A stretch of DNA of 31,588 nucleotides from Deltaproteobacteria bacterium (GTDB taxonomy: Bacteria > JAEEML01). The notes beneath the pieces were generated by a model that was not told the DNA's origin, ran no database searches, and was given only the letters and a program-made list of their open reading frames with translations. How positions within the stretch are numbered: position 1 is the stretch's first letter; each line of letters opens with the position of its first letter. Shown here piece after piece: positions 9,071 through 18,124 of the stretch. Where the stretch lies: the NCBI GenBank assembly GCA_016283195.1, contig JAEEML010000147.1, positions 1 through 31,588 of the forward strand. The letters are read 5' to 3'. A program made the translations under genes and the position numbers.

Positions 9071-9098
9071 AGTATCTCTATACTTAAAAAGTAAGCAA
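9071..9098 (-). promoter_or_regulatory. Possible internal rpoD promoter
   Basis: On the minus strand TTGCTT (9098-9093), a 16-nt spacer and GATACT (9076-9071) lie in the dnaG-rpoD gap. The -35 match is three of six and the -10 match four of six. An extra promoter for rpoD is known in other bacteria, but this one rests on sequence only. Confidence 0.3.
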
Positions 9099-9113
9099 TT
9101 ATTTTGCCAAAAA

Positions 9114-10961
9114 TTAACTGCGCCTAGCCTCTTTAACGCGCCGAAAAAGGGTGCGCAATTCTTTCTTTTGCCGCAAAAGCTCCGCCAAAAGGGCTTTATC
9201 TCCGGCTTTTTCTGCCCCTACAATAGCCTGCTGCAATTCTCCGAGCTCGCGCTTAAAATTCTGTTCCTGCAAGGAAAGTCTGAGATCATTCAGCACATCA
9301 CCGGCTGAGGAACTACTTTCTTCACTCTTTCCCAGGGAAATCACATCATATGCTAGGCGCTCATCTCCCAATAGTTGCTCGCCTTCTTCCAAAGAAGGCA
9401 AGGCATCTTTATTGGCTACAGCGGTTAGAAATTGCCCCAGCCGTTCATCACCTAGCTGCGGCACGATTTCGCTTATGTAGCACCAAAGAGACTTCCGCGC
9501 AACTATTTCTTTAACTATCCGTACTTCAAGCTGATTAAACGGTTTAACCACCGGTTTTAAAGGAGCCTTTGGCGCACTTAAAGATTGTTGTCCGCCACCG
9601 GCACCTGCTCCGTTTCTATGCAAAGTCCCCGGCTGCTCTCTCTTCTCTAACGGCTGGCGCCGCCTCTTATCCCGGCTCTTTTTGAGCGCCTGCGTAAGCT
9701 GCTCCTCACCCAGGTGGAGTGCATCTGCCGCCATCGCCACATATAAATCTTTTTGCAAACCGGCAGGCAGAGCATCCAAAATCGGCTCTATGAGCTCAAC
9801 AGCCGCCACCACCTTTTCCACCGAGCCATCCAGAAGAGCCGCCGCCGCATCAATAATATATGCTGCCACATAACGCGCTTCGGAAAGAGCTTTGGTAAAA
9901 AGGGCCGGCGAGTGCAGCAATTCGCCGGGATCTTTGGCCGGCCAGCGCACCACACTGACATTTATCCCCTGTCTTAAAAGCAATTCGGCAGAACGCAACA
10001 TAGCCTTAGTCCCGGCAGCATCGCTATCTAGCCCCAAAAGCACCTGGCATTTCAGTTTGGCAATATTTTTGGCGTGATGCTCGGTTAATGCCGTGCCCAA
10101 AAGGCCGGCTACAGCCGGAAAACCGAGCTGAAAAGCAGCCATAACATCCATATATCCTTCGACTAAAAGAAGTTGCTTGCGCTTTAATACTTCCGCTTTA
10201 GCCATATTAAAGGCAAATAAGGTGCTACCCTTGTCAAAAATAAAAGATTGAGCGGAATTTAAATATTTGGCGCCCTGCCCTGAGCCGATTATTCTGGCGC
10301 CAAAACCCACCATGTGGCCAAAAGTATCGCGAATGGGAATCATAAGGCGCATGGCACAGGGATTATAAAGTTCTCCTTCGGCATTTTGTTGCAAAAGGCC
10401 TATTTCCAAGGCCACTTCTCTGGCCTCAGCCGTATTAAGCGGCAATTCATGCACCAGGGAGAGGCGATCACCGGCATAACCCAGCTCAAATTGCTCCACA
10501 ATTTTATATTTTATATGGCGCTCTTTCAAATAAGATAATGTCCTGACTCCGCTTGGGGCGTGCAAATTATTTTTATAAAAAGCACAGGCCTTTTCCAGGA
10601 GTTCACGCGCCAATTCTTCGCGCCTTTTTTGCGCTGTCTCCGCCGGCGACAATTGAGCGGTCGCCCCAGGCACCTCCAAACCGGCTCTTGAAGCCAGGTT
10701 TTTTATAGCCTCCATGAAAGAGGCGCCCTCAATATCCATGTAGAAACTGATAACATCGCCGCCTTTACCGCAACCAAAGCAGTGGTAAAGACGTTTTTCC
10801 TCATTCACACAAAAAGAAGGCGTTTTTTCATGATGAAAGGGACAGCACCCAAAATAATTCTGCCCCTTTTTGCTAAGCGGCACATATTCCCCTATCAGGG
10901 AGACAATACTAAGCCTCTCGCGGAGAGCATTTTTAAGATCACTTAGTTCCTGTTCAAGCAT
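9114..10961 (-). CDS. dnaG: DNA primase DnaG
   Basis: 615 aa from the ATG at 10961, near the usual length. The N-terminal CHC2 zinc domain is clear: ligands C40, H43, C61 and C64 in [11 protein letters not shown] and [10 protein letters not shown]. The catalytic core follows, with the RNA-polymerase-basic-motif region ([20 protein letters not shown]) and a TOPRIM fold carrying VEGYMDVMA and the acidic pair in [11 protein letters not shown]. DnaG makes RNA primers for Okazaki fragments. The C-terminal ~180 residues, expected to bind DnaB helicase, are charged and poorly conserved. The ATG overlaps the end of the upstream epimerase gene by 8 nt, suggesting coupling; a TTG eight codons upstream is a less likely start. 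Confidence 0.96.
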   Translation of the reverse strand: MLEQELSDLKNALRERLSIVSLIGEYVPLSKKGQNYFGCCPFHHEKTPSFCVNEEKRLYHCFGCGKGGDVISFYMDIEGASFMEAIKNLASRAGLEVPGATAQLSPAETAQKRREELARELLEKACAFYKNNLHAPSGVRTLSYLKERHIKYKIVEQFELGYAGDRLSLVHELPLNTAEAREVALEIGLLQQNAEGELYNPCAMRLMIPIRDTFGHMVGFGARIIGSGQGAKYLNSAQSFIFDKGSTLFAFNMAKAEVLKRKQLLLVEGYMDVMAAFQLGFPAVAGLLGTALTEHHAKNIAKLKCQVLLGLDSDAAGTKAMLRSAELLLRQGINVSVVRWPAKDPGELLHSPALFTKALSEARYVAAYIIDAAAALLDGSVEKVVAAVELIEPILDALPAGLQKDLYVAMAADALHLGEEQLTQALKKSRDKRRRQPLEKREQPGTLHRNGAGAGGGQQSLSAPKAPLKPVVKPFNQLEVRIVKEIVARKSLWCYISEIVPQLGDERLGQFLTAVANKDALPSLEEGEQLLGDERLAYDVISLGKSEESSSSAGDVLNDLRLSLQEQNFKRELGELQQAIVGAEKAGDKALLAELLRQKKELRTLFRRVKEARRS

Positions 10962-11877
10962 CGATCTCTTGCCGTTTGGCCGCAATAATTTTTTTCAGCC
11001 CTTCATCCAGGCTATATTCGCATTTAAAGCCGTAAGCTCGCAATTTATCAGTAGCCGCCACCGAAGCCGCAATATCACCGGCACGCGCCGGCAAATACTC
11101 TATTTTAGCTAAAGAGGCGGTTAAAGTTATTATTTTTTTAGCCAGCTGCTCAATAGAAATGCCGCTTCCGGAGGCCACATTATACGCCCCGCTCATCACG
11201 GCATTTTCCATAGCCAGAACATTAGCAGCCACTACATCTTTTACATATATAAAATCGCGAGTTTGCCGGCCGTCACCATAGATACAAAGCGGCTCGTTTT
11301 TAAGTGCTTTCTCCACAAAAATCGGCACAGCCGCCGCATAAGTGCTCCGGCTGCTCTGGCGCGGGCCAAAGACATTAAAATAGCGCAGGGAGACAGTGGG
11401 CAAATCATACAATTTGCGGTACATTTCCAAATAATATTCACCGGTTAGCTTAGTTATAGCATAGGGAGAAAGTGGGGTTTTTGGCATATCCTCCGCTTGC
11501 GGCAAAATGGGCACGTCACCATAAACGGCCGAGGAGGAAGAAAAAATAACCTTTTTAAGGCCATGAGTCCGCGCGGCATCAAGGACATTTAAAAGGCCCA
11601 AAATATTTATTTCGTTGCACTCAGCAATCTGCGCAAGAGATTCCGGAACACTGGCAAGAGCGGCCAGATGAAAGAGATAATCGGCACCGGCCAGAGCAGC
11701 AAAAACAGCTTCACGGTTTGTTATCGAAGCATTTATCAGGCGGCATTTTATACCGGCCAAATTGGCCAAAGAGCCGCTCCGCAGATTATCCAGCACGATA
11801 ACATCGGCCTTATCCTGAAAATATTCGGCAATGTGACTGCCTATAAAACCGGCTCCACCGGTAATAACCACGCGCAT
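10954..11877 (-). CDS. NAD-dependent sugar-nucleotide epimerase/dehydratase (GalE/WbpP-like)
   Basis: 307 aa starting at ATG 11877, which gives the standard MRVVITGGAGFIGSH beginning; an in-frame TTG five codons earlier is unlikely. It is an extended short-chain dehydrogenase with the NAD(P) loop TGGAGFIG (6-13), the FSSSSAVYGD segment with the catalytic Ser/Thr area, and the YxxxK pair Y139/K143 in SPYAITKLTGE. RYFNVFGPRQ and IYGDGRQTRDFIYV are typical of UDP-glucose/UDP-GlcNAc 4-epimerases and related enzymes. It probably supplies precursors for LPS or exopolysaccharide. The exact substrate cannot be told. It overlaps dnaG, an unusual partner, so expression may be tied to the replication/transcription operon. 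Confidence 0.88.
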   Translation of the reverse strand: MRVVITGGAGFIGSHIAEYFQDKADVIVLDNLRSGSLANLAGIKCRLINASITNREAVFAALAGADYLFHLAALASVPESLAQIAECNEINILGLLNVLDAARTHGLKKVIFSSSSAVYGDVPILPQAEDMPKTPLSPYAITKLTGEYYLEMYRKLYDLPTVSLRYFNVFGPRQSSRSTYAAAVPIFVEKALKNEPLCIYGDGRQTRDFIYVKDVVAANVLAMENAVMSGAYNVASGSGISIEQLAKKIITLTASLAKIEYLPARAGDIAASVAATDKLRAYGFKCEYSLDEGLKKIIAAKRQEIDA

Positions 11878-11900
11878 TAAAATACCCGCCAAGAAAAGGC

Positions 11901-12797
11901 TTATTGAATAGCCAAATCAGCCCACACCGGGCAATGGCTCGATGGATAGGGCATTTCCGGCTGAGTAACACCACTATCCAGCTCTTTAAGGCCCTGTACT
12001 TCATCGTTATCGGAGGCGCGATAAAGAATATAATCGCTGCGCCGCCCCTCACCAAGGTTGCAAGGCGTTAAAATATTGCCGGAAAAAGAAGGATTTTTAC
12101 GTAATCCCTTTTCACTGCCGGCCACGGCCATTTCCGCACCTTTCAGGCGGTCCATCAAGCTACCGTCGGGGTCGATATCGAAATTCCCGGCCATAACCAG
12201 AAAGCCGTCCGGCTCGATTTTGTCATCCATAATACGCCTTAATTCTTCAATTTGCTGCTCGATAACCGCTGCCTTTTCCCCAAGTGATATTTGCACAAAA
12301 ATGAAAGTCAGCGTCCCCATGGGAACTTTTATATCACACATAATAAAGCCGGAACGTCTCTGGCCGCTGTTGTGAGTAAAAACATAGGCTTCGGCCCGCT
12401 CGATAGGCCACTTGGAGAGCACCATCATGCCACTTTCGGCCATCGGCATTTTGTCTTCAAAAAGATAAAAAGCTTGAAACGGATAAGCCAGGCTCTCAAG
12501 CACCGGCCTGGAAGGATCGCCTTTGGACCAGCCGCCGGTCACATCTTGCAAAACAATAATATCGCCTTTTAAAAATTTGATTTCCTCTACTGCTCTGTCC
12601 AGGCGATTTTTCTTATCTTTTTTTTGCCCATCCAGGTTAAAAGTCACTAAGCGCAAACGGTTTTCCGCAAAAGTATTTTGCGTGGAAAGCGGATTTTTGG
12701 CCAAATCTATTTCGGCGCCGGAAGTAACGCAGGCCGGCAAAAGAGTAAGGCTCAAAAGACCGCACAAAAAACCAATTTTTTCTTTCATTTTCTCCAT
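11901..12797 (-). CDS. Lipoprotein with endonuclease/exonuclease/phosphatase fold, active site altered
   Basis: 298 aa from the ATG at 12797, which follows GAGG by about 8 nt. This start gives a short lipoprotein signal with lipobox LLPAC (Cys23); a longer in-frame extension upstream is highly basic and unlikely. The fold signature is recognisable: RLVTFNLDG (Asn54), IIVLQDV, VMAGNFD (205-207), RRSDYILYR (Asp255) and SSHCPVWADL (His288). Compared with the family pattern, the catalytic Glu is Asp85, GDFN reads GNFD and SDH reads SSH. The usual mid-domain His-containing strand reads FVQISLGE. It may therefore be a weak or inactive relative with a binding role in the envelope. It is the first gene of the minus-strand run and diverges from the PEGA protein gene. 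Confidence 0.75.
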   Translation of the reverse strand: MEKMKEKIGFLCGLLSLTLLPACVTSGAEIDLAKNPLSTQNTFAENRLRLVTFNLDGQKKDKKNRLDRAVEEIKFLKGDIIVLQDVTGGWSKGDPSRPVLESLAYPFQAFYLFEDKMPMAESGMMVLSKWPIERAEAYVFTHNSGQRRSGFIMCDIKVPMGTLTFIFVQISLGEKAAVIEQQIEELRRIMDDKIEPDGFLVMAGNFDIDPDGSLMDRLKGAEMAVAGSEKGLRKNPSFSGNILTPCNLGEGRRSDYILYRASDNDEVQGLKELDSGVTQPEMPYPSSHCPVWADLAIQ

Positions 12798-12891
12798 TTT
12801 TTTACCTCGCAGCATGGCCCGGGCCTTACATAGGCATAAGCGCCACCTCGCCCTTACTTTAATAATGCGCTTTATCTTTATCAATAGAGAA

Positions 12892-12920
12892 TTGTTTTTT
12901 CTCTCGGCATCTGGTAGCAT
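12892..12920 (+). promoter_or_regulatory. Possible promoter of the PEGA-protein gene
   Basis: TTGTTT (12892-12897), 17-nt spacer, TAGCAT (12915-12920), 30 nt before the start codon. The -35 match is three of six and the -10 match four of six. It lies in the 153-nt divergent gap between the two outward-reading genes. Confidence 0.3.
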
Positions 12921-12950
12921 GAGGTGCTTTCTGTGGAAAGGAGGCATTTT

Positions 12951-14021
12951 ATGCTTATATTTTCAAAACAGAAAATCCGGCACTCCATAAGTATGGCCAT
13001 CTTCTCTTTTTGCGCGCTGTCACTCTTTGCTTTTGAGGCTATGGCCGCTAAGCCGGCTGCCAAACCGGCAGGAAAATCAGCCGCAAAGCCAGCAAGTAGC
13101 GCCAAAGGTTCGCTCATTATAGAATCAACATCAACTGGCGCCACCGTCTTCATTGACGGCAAGGAATATGGTACTATTCCTTTTAAACCCACTTCGCTCA
13201 CGGCCGGAAAGCATAAAATAGAAGTTAAAAACATGGGCTTTTTGGATTATTCCAACGAAGTCCAAATTAATGCTGGTAAAGGCACCCGCTTAAAAGTTGA
13301 CCTCCTCCCGGTGGCCTCTATTGTCAATCTGGCTTCTATGCCCGCCAAAGCCACTGTTTATATTGATGGCAAAGAGCGCGGCACCACTCCTACTAAAGTT
13401 GAGCTCAAAACCGGCACATACAATATTGAATTTAAATTAAAAGGTTATTTGCCTTTTAAAAAACAGTTAAAAATCACCAAGCTTGGCGAAAAGATACCAA
13501 TCTCGGCCACTTTGGAACAAGACAAGCTCGCTACCGATAAAGATGAAGACCCGCTTTTGGCCCTGCCCCTTGATTTGCCGCTGGAAATCCCCGGTGAAGA
13601 TCCGCTGGCACTGGAGCCGGTTGCCACACCGCCCGGCGGTGCCGAAGATGATCCTCTTTCTCTGGAGCCTCTGGATCTCGAACCGGTAGATAACGGCGCA
13701 AAGGCGATTTCGCCGACTGCTCCTCCGCCCCCCTCCCCGGAAGCTCCATCCGCTCAGGGTGATGCCAGTAGCGATAATGCCGCTCTCTTAGTTGTTCCGG
13801 CCGGAGCCGTTGGCGGAGGCATGACCGCCACCACCAAAGTAGAAAAAGAGAAGACCAAATGGTACAAAACATGGTGGTTTTGGACTATCACCGGCGCTGT
13901 TATCGTTGGCGCGGCTGTCGGTATCGGTGTGGGCGTGAGCCAGGCCCATAATACAGATTTGCCCCATTACGAAGGTACTTGGGTATTAGGTCAGGACGGC
14001 GGCTTCAGCTTTGGCAAGTAA
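12951..14021 (+). CDS. Exported PEGA-domain protein with acidic Pro-rich linker and C-terminal membrane anchor
   Basis: 356 aa; the ATG at 12951 follows AAAGGAGG, which decides the start. Residues 1-32 form a Sec signal peptide ending near AMA. Two PEGA repeats follow (about 53-118 and 123-190), each with the pattern V(F/Y)IDGKExGTxP and a later GxYxIEFKLKGY-type strand. PEGA domains are beta-sandwich modules found on bacterial envelope proteins. Residues ~198-250 are acidic/Pro/Leu repeats such as EDPLALEP and DDPLSLEP. A Lys-rich segment leads to WYKTWWFWTITGAVIVGAA, a likely transmembrane helix near 318-340, then a short tail. Topology suggests a periplasmic stalk anchored at its C-terminus. 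Function unknown; the same tail design recurs in the TPR protein at 21506. Confidence 0.8.
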   Translation: MLIFSKQKIRHSISMAIFSFCALSLFAFEAMAAKPAAKPAGKSAAKPASSAKGSLIIESTSTGATVFIDGKEYGTIPFKPTSLTAGKHKIEVKNMGFLDYSNEVQINAGKGTRLKVDLLPVASIVNLASMPAKATVYIDGKERGTTPTKVELKTGTYNIEFKLKGYLPFKKQLKITKLGEKIPISATLEQDKLATDKDEDPLLALPLDLPLEIPGEDPLALEPVATPPGGAEDDPLSLEPLDLEPVDNGAKAISPTAPPPPSPEAPSAQGDASSDNAALLVVPAGAVGGGMTATTKVEKEKTKWYKTWWFWTITGAVIVGAAVGIGVGVSQAHNTDLPHYEGTWVLGQDGGFSFGK

Positions 14022-14065
14022 ACTCCGACGTGCTCAGAATTTTCATCCCATTATTTTAAATTTTA

Positions 14066-14989
14066 TCAAATAAATAAGTCACTTATACTAATAATCGGCG
14101 TTAGCGTTAAATCAATTGTCTCCGCAGCTTGCGGCAAAAACTTTAAAGTCGCTTCATAAGCGTGAGCCACCACCACCACCGGCCGTTCTTCGCGCAAAGC
14201 CATTTTATGAGCATAATTAAGCTGGGCTTTTAATGAGGCTTCATCACCCCTGGTGCCATCGCCATCCAGATATATGTCACGGCGGGCCACCGGCACCCCG
14301 GCCGCGAGCCCTTTTTTGTACAAATAGCTGCTGCCGCTGTTTTTATTGTCTAAAATAAAGAGCTGCTTTTCAGCACATATTTCGCTAAAAGCTTCCATTA
14401 TTTTGGGCCGGGCCGTAAGTTTAGCGCCTTGATGATTACTCACGCCGTAAACTTCCGGCAGAGAGTTTAGCATTTTATTAAGCTCTGTCCTTAATTCATC
14501 GCGTTTCATATCGCTAATGAGACAGGCCTGATGATCAATCTCATTGCTATCCAGCGGTTCCATGGGAATATGGGCCATAGTCACCCAGCCGCGTTTTTTG
14601 GCCATAGCCGCCAGGCCGGCACTCCCGGAGCGCATGGGCACAAGACTTAAAGCCAGCGGATAATCCACTTTTTTTAGCCAATCGGCCTCATTCTTGTTGT
14701 TTCCCAGGCCAACCACTACCATAACCAGAGCCGCTCCTGGTTTTTCCAGTTTTTGCTCATCGACAGGAGTCAAGGGAGCATCAGGTTGTTTAGGTGCTTC
14801 ATTAGGCTCGCTTGCTGTATCCTGGGCTGCTATAACCTGTTCGGCGTTTTTTCCGGCTTCAGCATCCGGGCTGCGCGCCGCCGGCCATAAAAAGAGGCCA
14901 AGAATTATTAGCAACACCAAAAGTCCATTAGCAGCCCAAATAAGTTTTACCAGCCTCTGGCCCCGTTTTTGGGAGTCCGGTTCGTTCAT
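14066..14989 (-). CDS. Divergent polysaccharide deacetylase family protein (YibQ-like)
   Basis: 307 aa. A short cytoplasmic N-terminus and one transmembrane helix (~15-35) place the domain in the periplasm, after a Pro/Glu-rich linker to about residue 85. The fold is recognisable as the divergent polysaccharide deacetylase group: VMVVVGLGNNKNEADWL, AMAKKRGWVTMAHIPMEP, VYGVSNHQGAKLTA, LFILDNKNSGSS and VVVVAHAYEATLKFL. In this family the NodB metal site is only partly kept, and YibQ partners often act with peptidoglycan proteins such as EnvC. The specific role is unknown. It lies 16 nt after the upstream lipoprotein gene, so the two likely form an operon. Confidence 0.82.
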   Translation of the reverse strand: MNEPDSQKRGQRLVKLIWAANGLLVLLIILGLFLWPAARSPDAEAGKNAEQVIAAQDTASEPNEAPKQPDAPLTPVDEQKLEKPGAALVMVVVGLGNNKNEADWLKKVDYPLALSLVPMRSGSAGLAAMAKKRGWVTMAHIPMEPLDSNEIDHQACLISDMKRDELRTELNKMLNSLPEVYGVSNHQGAKLTARPKIMEAFSEICAEKQLFILDNKNSGSSYLYKKGLAAGVPVARRDIYLDGDGTRGDEASLKAQLNYAHKMALREERPVVVVAHAYEATLKFLPQAAETIDLTLTPIISISDLFI

Positions 14990-15005
14990 TGCCTTTTACC
15001 TTTTC

Positions 15006-15500
15006 TTACATGCTTTCCTTGTTAATGATAATATTTAAACTACTGCAGTTGGAGACCAAGCCGGCCTCGTCTATCAGTGCTAATCCCACCCGCATCAGCG
15101 CCCCATCAACAATTTCCCCGCTGGGCACAATGCGTAAAAGAATAGGCACCTCGCCGGAAGTAGCCCCGGCATCAAGAGCGCGCTCTTTAAAAAGCTCATT
15201 CATATTAAGGCGGTTAACTTCTTTCTTTTCTAAAAAAATAGCCAGCTTACCATTGGCAAGGTCACCGTTACTATCGGAAAAGGCCAAATTCATGATAACC
15301 AGCCAGGGGTCATCACCGCTGGAACTTAAGCCCTCAAACTCGGCTTTTTGCTCACCTGCAAGCTGATTGACACTCTCGATATGAGGAGCAAGCGGGCTGC
15401 TGTCGGCAGGTATTACACAATAATCAGGCTCGGCACAACTGCCTATTATAGCACACAAAAAGAGAGAAAAAAGCGTTTTAACCAATATATCTTTCATCAT
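15006..15500 (-). CDS. Small lipoprotein, function unknown
   Basis: 164 aa. The signal MMKDILVKTLFSLFLCAIIGSC is a lipoprotein type (lipobox IGSC, Cys22). Two ATG codons are adjacent; AGG lies about 8 nt before the first. The mature part is acidic, with a DSNGDLANGKLAIFLE segment resembling a calcium-binding DxNxD loop, and no further Cys pairs beyond C28 and one near the C-terminus. It lies upstream of and close to the YibQ-like gene. I recognise no family. Confidence 0.7.
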   Translation of the reverse strand: MMKDILVKTLFSLFLCAIIGSCAEPDYCVIPADSSPLAPHIESVNQLAGEQKAEFEGLSSSGDDPWLVIMNLAFSDSNGDLANGKLAIFLEKKEVNRLNMNELFKERALDAGATSGEVPILLRIVPSGEIVDGALMRVGLALIDEAGLVSNCSSLNIIINKESM

Positions 15501-15515
15501 AATTGAACCTGCCTA

Positions 15516-15544
15516 TTGACGTCAGCGTCATTAGTCGCTAGAAA
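15516..15544 (+). promoter_or_regulatory. Likely sigma-70 promoter for the 15578 gene and glpK
   Basis: TTGACG (15516-15521), 17-nt spacer, TAGAAA (15539-15544), 34 nt before the ATG at 15578. Five of six positions match at -35 and four of six at -10. It sits in the divergent gap between two genes reading outward, where a promoter is required. Confidence 0.5.
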
Positions 15545-15577
15545 TTCATAGCACCTGCGCTATACCGGAGGGAAGAC

Positions 15578-16234
15578 ATGGATCTAACAAAAATGCAATA
15601 TGAAAACATCACCCTGGCAGAAATAACCCCTGATGATGAAGATGAACTTCTAAGCATTGCCAAACTGGCCGATGATGAAGGCATCCAGCACGGTGACTGG
15701 GTAGCTCGCAGTTTCACCAGTAATGATGAGCAGTTAGCCATGCTTCAGAATGGTGTTAACCCGGAAAACGGTGAGCCCTACAGCGACGAAGAACGGCTGG
15801 AAGACATTTTGAGTATCATTACCAATCTGCTGGAATCGCACTACCGCAAAAACCAGGTAAAAATATGGAAAATTTTTAACGAAGAAGAGGAAGAAGTCGG
15901 CTATATGCTCTACATGGGCTGCTACGGTTCACCTTATTTGCATTTTTTAATGCTGCCCGATTACAACGATATTGAAACAAAAGCCGAAATTATGGGTAAT
16001 TCCATTATAGCCGCCGCTCCGTTTCTTGATTTTTACTTCAGCAAACTGGAGCCAAAAGAGACCGAAATTCGCCTTTATCCCTTCCATGAAGATGTGGAAG
16101 ATTTGGAATTTAGTCTGGGGCAGCTCGGTTTCCAACAACATGAAGATCTCGATTACTACGATTACAAACGGCTGGCCCGCTTTGGCCTAAACCGCGCCGC
16201 TTTTGAAGCCCTGAAAAATAGTCTCGAATACTAG
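15578..16234 (+). CDS. Acidic cytoplasmic protein, possible GNAT fold
   Basis: 218 aa; GGAGG lies about 6 nt before the ATG at 15578. No signal peptide or membrane segment. The N-terminal half is very acidic (PDDEDELLSIAK, YSDEERLEDI). The C-terminal part, VKIWKIFNEEEEEVGYMLYMG...LHFLMLPDY followed by a helix and RLYPFHEDVEDLEFSLGQLGFQQ, has the strand-helix order of an N-acetyltransferase-like fold. I see no clear acetyl-CoA loop (Q/RxxGxG/A). It ends 8 nt before glpK, so they are probably cotranscribed. Function unknown. Confidence 0.7.
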   Translation: MDLTKMQYENITLAEITPDDEDELLSIAKLADDEGIQHGDWVARSFTSNDEQLAMLQNGVNPENGEPYSDEERLEDILSIITNLLESHYRKNQVKIWKIFNEEEEEVGYMLYMGCYGSPYLHFLMLPDYNDIETKAEIMGNSIIAAAPFLDFYFSKLEPKETEIRLYPFHEDVEDLEFSLGQLGFQQHEDLDYYDYKRLARFGLNRAAFEALKNSLEY

Positions 16235-16242
16235 GAGTTATT

Positions 16243-17721
16243 ATGGCTGATTATATTCTGGCCATCGACCAGGGTACCACCACCACTACCGTTATTCTGG
16301 TTAATGCGGCTATGGAACTATGCGGCAAAGTGAGCATTGAGTTTCCGCAGTATTATCCCAAACCGGGCTGGGTGGAACACAATTTGGAAGAAATCTGGCA
16401 AGCTACCTGCGCAGCCATGGAAAAAGTTTTGCAAAAAACCGGCATTTCCGGCGAACAAATAGCGGCTATCGGCATCACCAATCAGAGAGAAACCACCGGT
16501 CTCTGGCACCGCGACAGCGGCAAACCGCTCTATAACGCCATTGTCTGGCAATGTCGGCGCACGGCCTCTATATGCCGCGATCTTATGGCCAGAGGCTGCG
16601 AAAATCTCTTCAGCACGAGAACAGGCCTGGTTTTGGACCCTTATTTCAGCGGCACCAAACTGGGCTGGCTTTTGGATAATATTCCCGGAGCCCGCGACCT
16701 GGCCCGCCGCGGCAAACTCTGCTTTGGCACCATAGATACCTTCCTGCTCTACCGCTTAAGCGGCGGCGCGGTGCATATAACCGATGTCACCAACGCCTCG
16801 CGCACCCTGATGTTTGATATAAACAAATTATCTTGGGATCCGGAGCTGGTGGATCTGGTGGGCGCCGAAAGCGAAACCCTGCCGGAAGTTAAAAGCTCCA
16901 GCGAGATCTATGGCTACACCAAAGGGCTCTCCTGTCTCCCGGACGGTATTCCCATCTCCGGCATTGCCGGCGATCAGCAGGCAGCCTTATTCGGCCAAGC
17001 CTGTTTTAAAGCCGGCATGGTAAAAGCCACTTACGGCACCGGAAGTTTTATTCTGATGAACACCGGCAAAAAAGCTGTGGCCTCAAGTCATGGCCTGCTC
17101 ACTACTATCGGCTGGAAAATCGGTGATGATGTCACTTACGCCCTGGAGGGCAGCGCTTTTATCGCCGGCGCCATGGTACAATGGCTGCGCGATGGACTAA
17201 AAGTAATAAACAGCGCTCCGGAAATAGAAGCTCTGGCCGCCTCGGTTGCAGATTCCGAAGGCGTGGTGGTAGTGCCTTCGCTCTCCGGCCTGGGCGCGCC
17301 GTATTGGCGCCCGGAAGCGCGCGGTATTATTACCGGCATCACCAGAGGCACCACCGCGGCCCACATAGCGCGGGCCGCTCTCGAAGGGCTCGCTTTGCAA
17401 AATCACGACTTAATCAGCGCCATGGCTATGGATGCTTCCGAAGCACTGAATATTATCCGCGTTGACGGCGGCGCTTCGGCCAACAATCTCTTGATGCAAC
17501 TGCAAGCCGATATTTTGCAAGTGCCGGTATCACGCCCGCAAATTATTGAAACCACTGCTCTGGGGGCCGCCGTTTTGGCCGGCCTGGCCGTGGGCTTTTA
17601 TGATTCTCTGGAACAAGTGGCCAATACCTGGCACGAAGAACGGCGCTTTGAGCCGCAAGCGACAAGGCAGTGGGTGAGCGATAAATTACGCTCCTGGCAA
17701 AAAGCTGTCACCTGCGCCTGA
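16243..17721 (+). CDS. glpK: Glycerol kinase
   Basis: 492 aa, the family length; AGGAG lies 5 nt before the ATG. FGGY-type sugar kinase with the phosphate-1 loop AIDQGTTTTTVI near residues 6-17, the glycerol-binding region with TNQRETTGLW and IVWQCRRT, SGTKLGWLL, GTIDTFLLYRL, TNASRT, the catalytic Asp in GIAGDQQAALFG, ATYGTGSF and the adenosine motif VDGGASANNLLMQ. It phosphorylates glycerol to glycerol-3-phosphate in the cytoplasm. No glpF or glpD neighbour is present, so in this genome glpK stands apart from the usual glp cluster. It probably shares a transcript with the acidic protein gene before it. Confidence 0.97.
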   Translation: MADYILAIDQGTTTTTVILVNAAMELCGKVSIEFPQYYPKPGWVEHNLEEIWQATCAAMEKVLQKTGISGEQIAAIGITNQRETTGLWHRDSGKPLYNAIVWQCRRTASICRDLMARGCENLFSTRTGLVLDPYFSGTKLGWLLDNIPGARDLARRGKLCFGTIDTFLLYRLSGGAVHITDVTNASRTLMFDINKLSWDPELVDLVGAESETLPEVKSSSEIYGYTKGLSCLPDGIPISGIAGDQQAALFGQACFKAGMVKATYGTGSFILMNTGKKAVASSHGLLTTIGWKIGDDVTYALEGSAFIAGAMVQWLRDGLKVINSAPEIEALAASVADSEGVVVVPSLSGLGAPYWRPEARGIITGITRGTTAAHIARAALEGLALQNHDLISAMAMDASEALNIIRVDGGASANNLLMQLQADILQVPVSRPQIIETTALGAAVLAGLAVGFYDSLEQVANTWHEERRFEPQATRQWVSDKLRSWQKAVTCA

Positions 17722-17815
17722 GGAAAAGTTAAAGACTGAGCTTTTTTCAATTGTCCTTTCAGGATAATTAGTATATTGGTTAATTATTGTGGCTCGTCTC
17801 GAGAGGAGATTAGAC

Positions 17816-18073
17816 ATGAAATTTAGATTTACCAGGAAGATTGTGGCGTTTACTTTGGCCGCTGCTATATTAGCCTTACCGCTTTCAACAGCTTCGGCTC
17901 AACAATATGCCAAAAAAACCGTCATAAACTTTGATGATGACACCATTGAGGGCGATTTAAACCGCCCCGACGGCGATTACCTCGATGCTATGAAAAGCCG
18001 GAAATACCAAAGCCTCATCAAAATTCGCACTAATTTCAAAACCGAGATTCTGCAATCGGTGAGGAAGCTATAA
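17816..18073 (+). CDS. Small secreted protein resembling CglF/GltF of the Myxococcus gliding machinery
   Basis: 85 aa from the ATG at 17816, which follows GAGGAG by 7 nt and gives a clean Sec signal peptide ending near ASA (residue 28); an upstream in-frame start lacks a site. The mature ~57 residues contain KKTVINFDDDTIEGDLNRPD, a segment I associate with the small periplasmic CglF-type proteins encoded beside PglI/AgmX genes in Myxococcota. Its position 51 nt before an FHA/AgmX-PglI gene supports this. It probably assists a trans-envelope complex. The family name is recalled from memory, so a profile search is the deciding test. Confidence 0.7.
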   Translation: MKFRFTRKIVAFTLAAAILALPLSTASAQQYAKKTVINFDDDTIEGDLNRPDGDYLDAMKSRKYQSLIKIRTNFKTEILQSVRKL

Positions 18074-18124
18074 TTCTTTATTATTATTGTTTTTTAAAAT
18101 TTTATCTGGAAAGGTAAGTTAGAA

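Noticed and set aside
17722-17815. Terminator or promoter between glpK and the CglF-like gene
   Set aside because: GAAAAG/CTTTTTTC pairing is weak with a long loop, and TTGTCC-15-TATATT has poor spacing; neither is firm enough to list.
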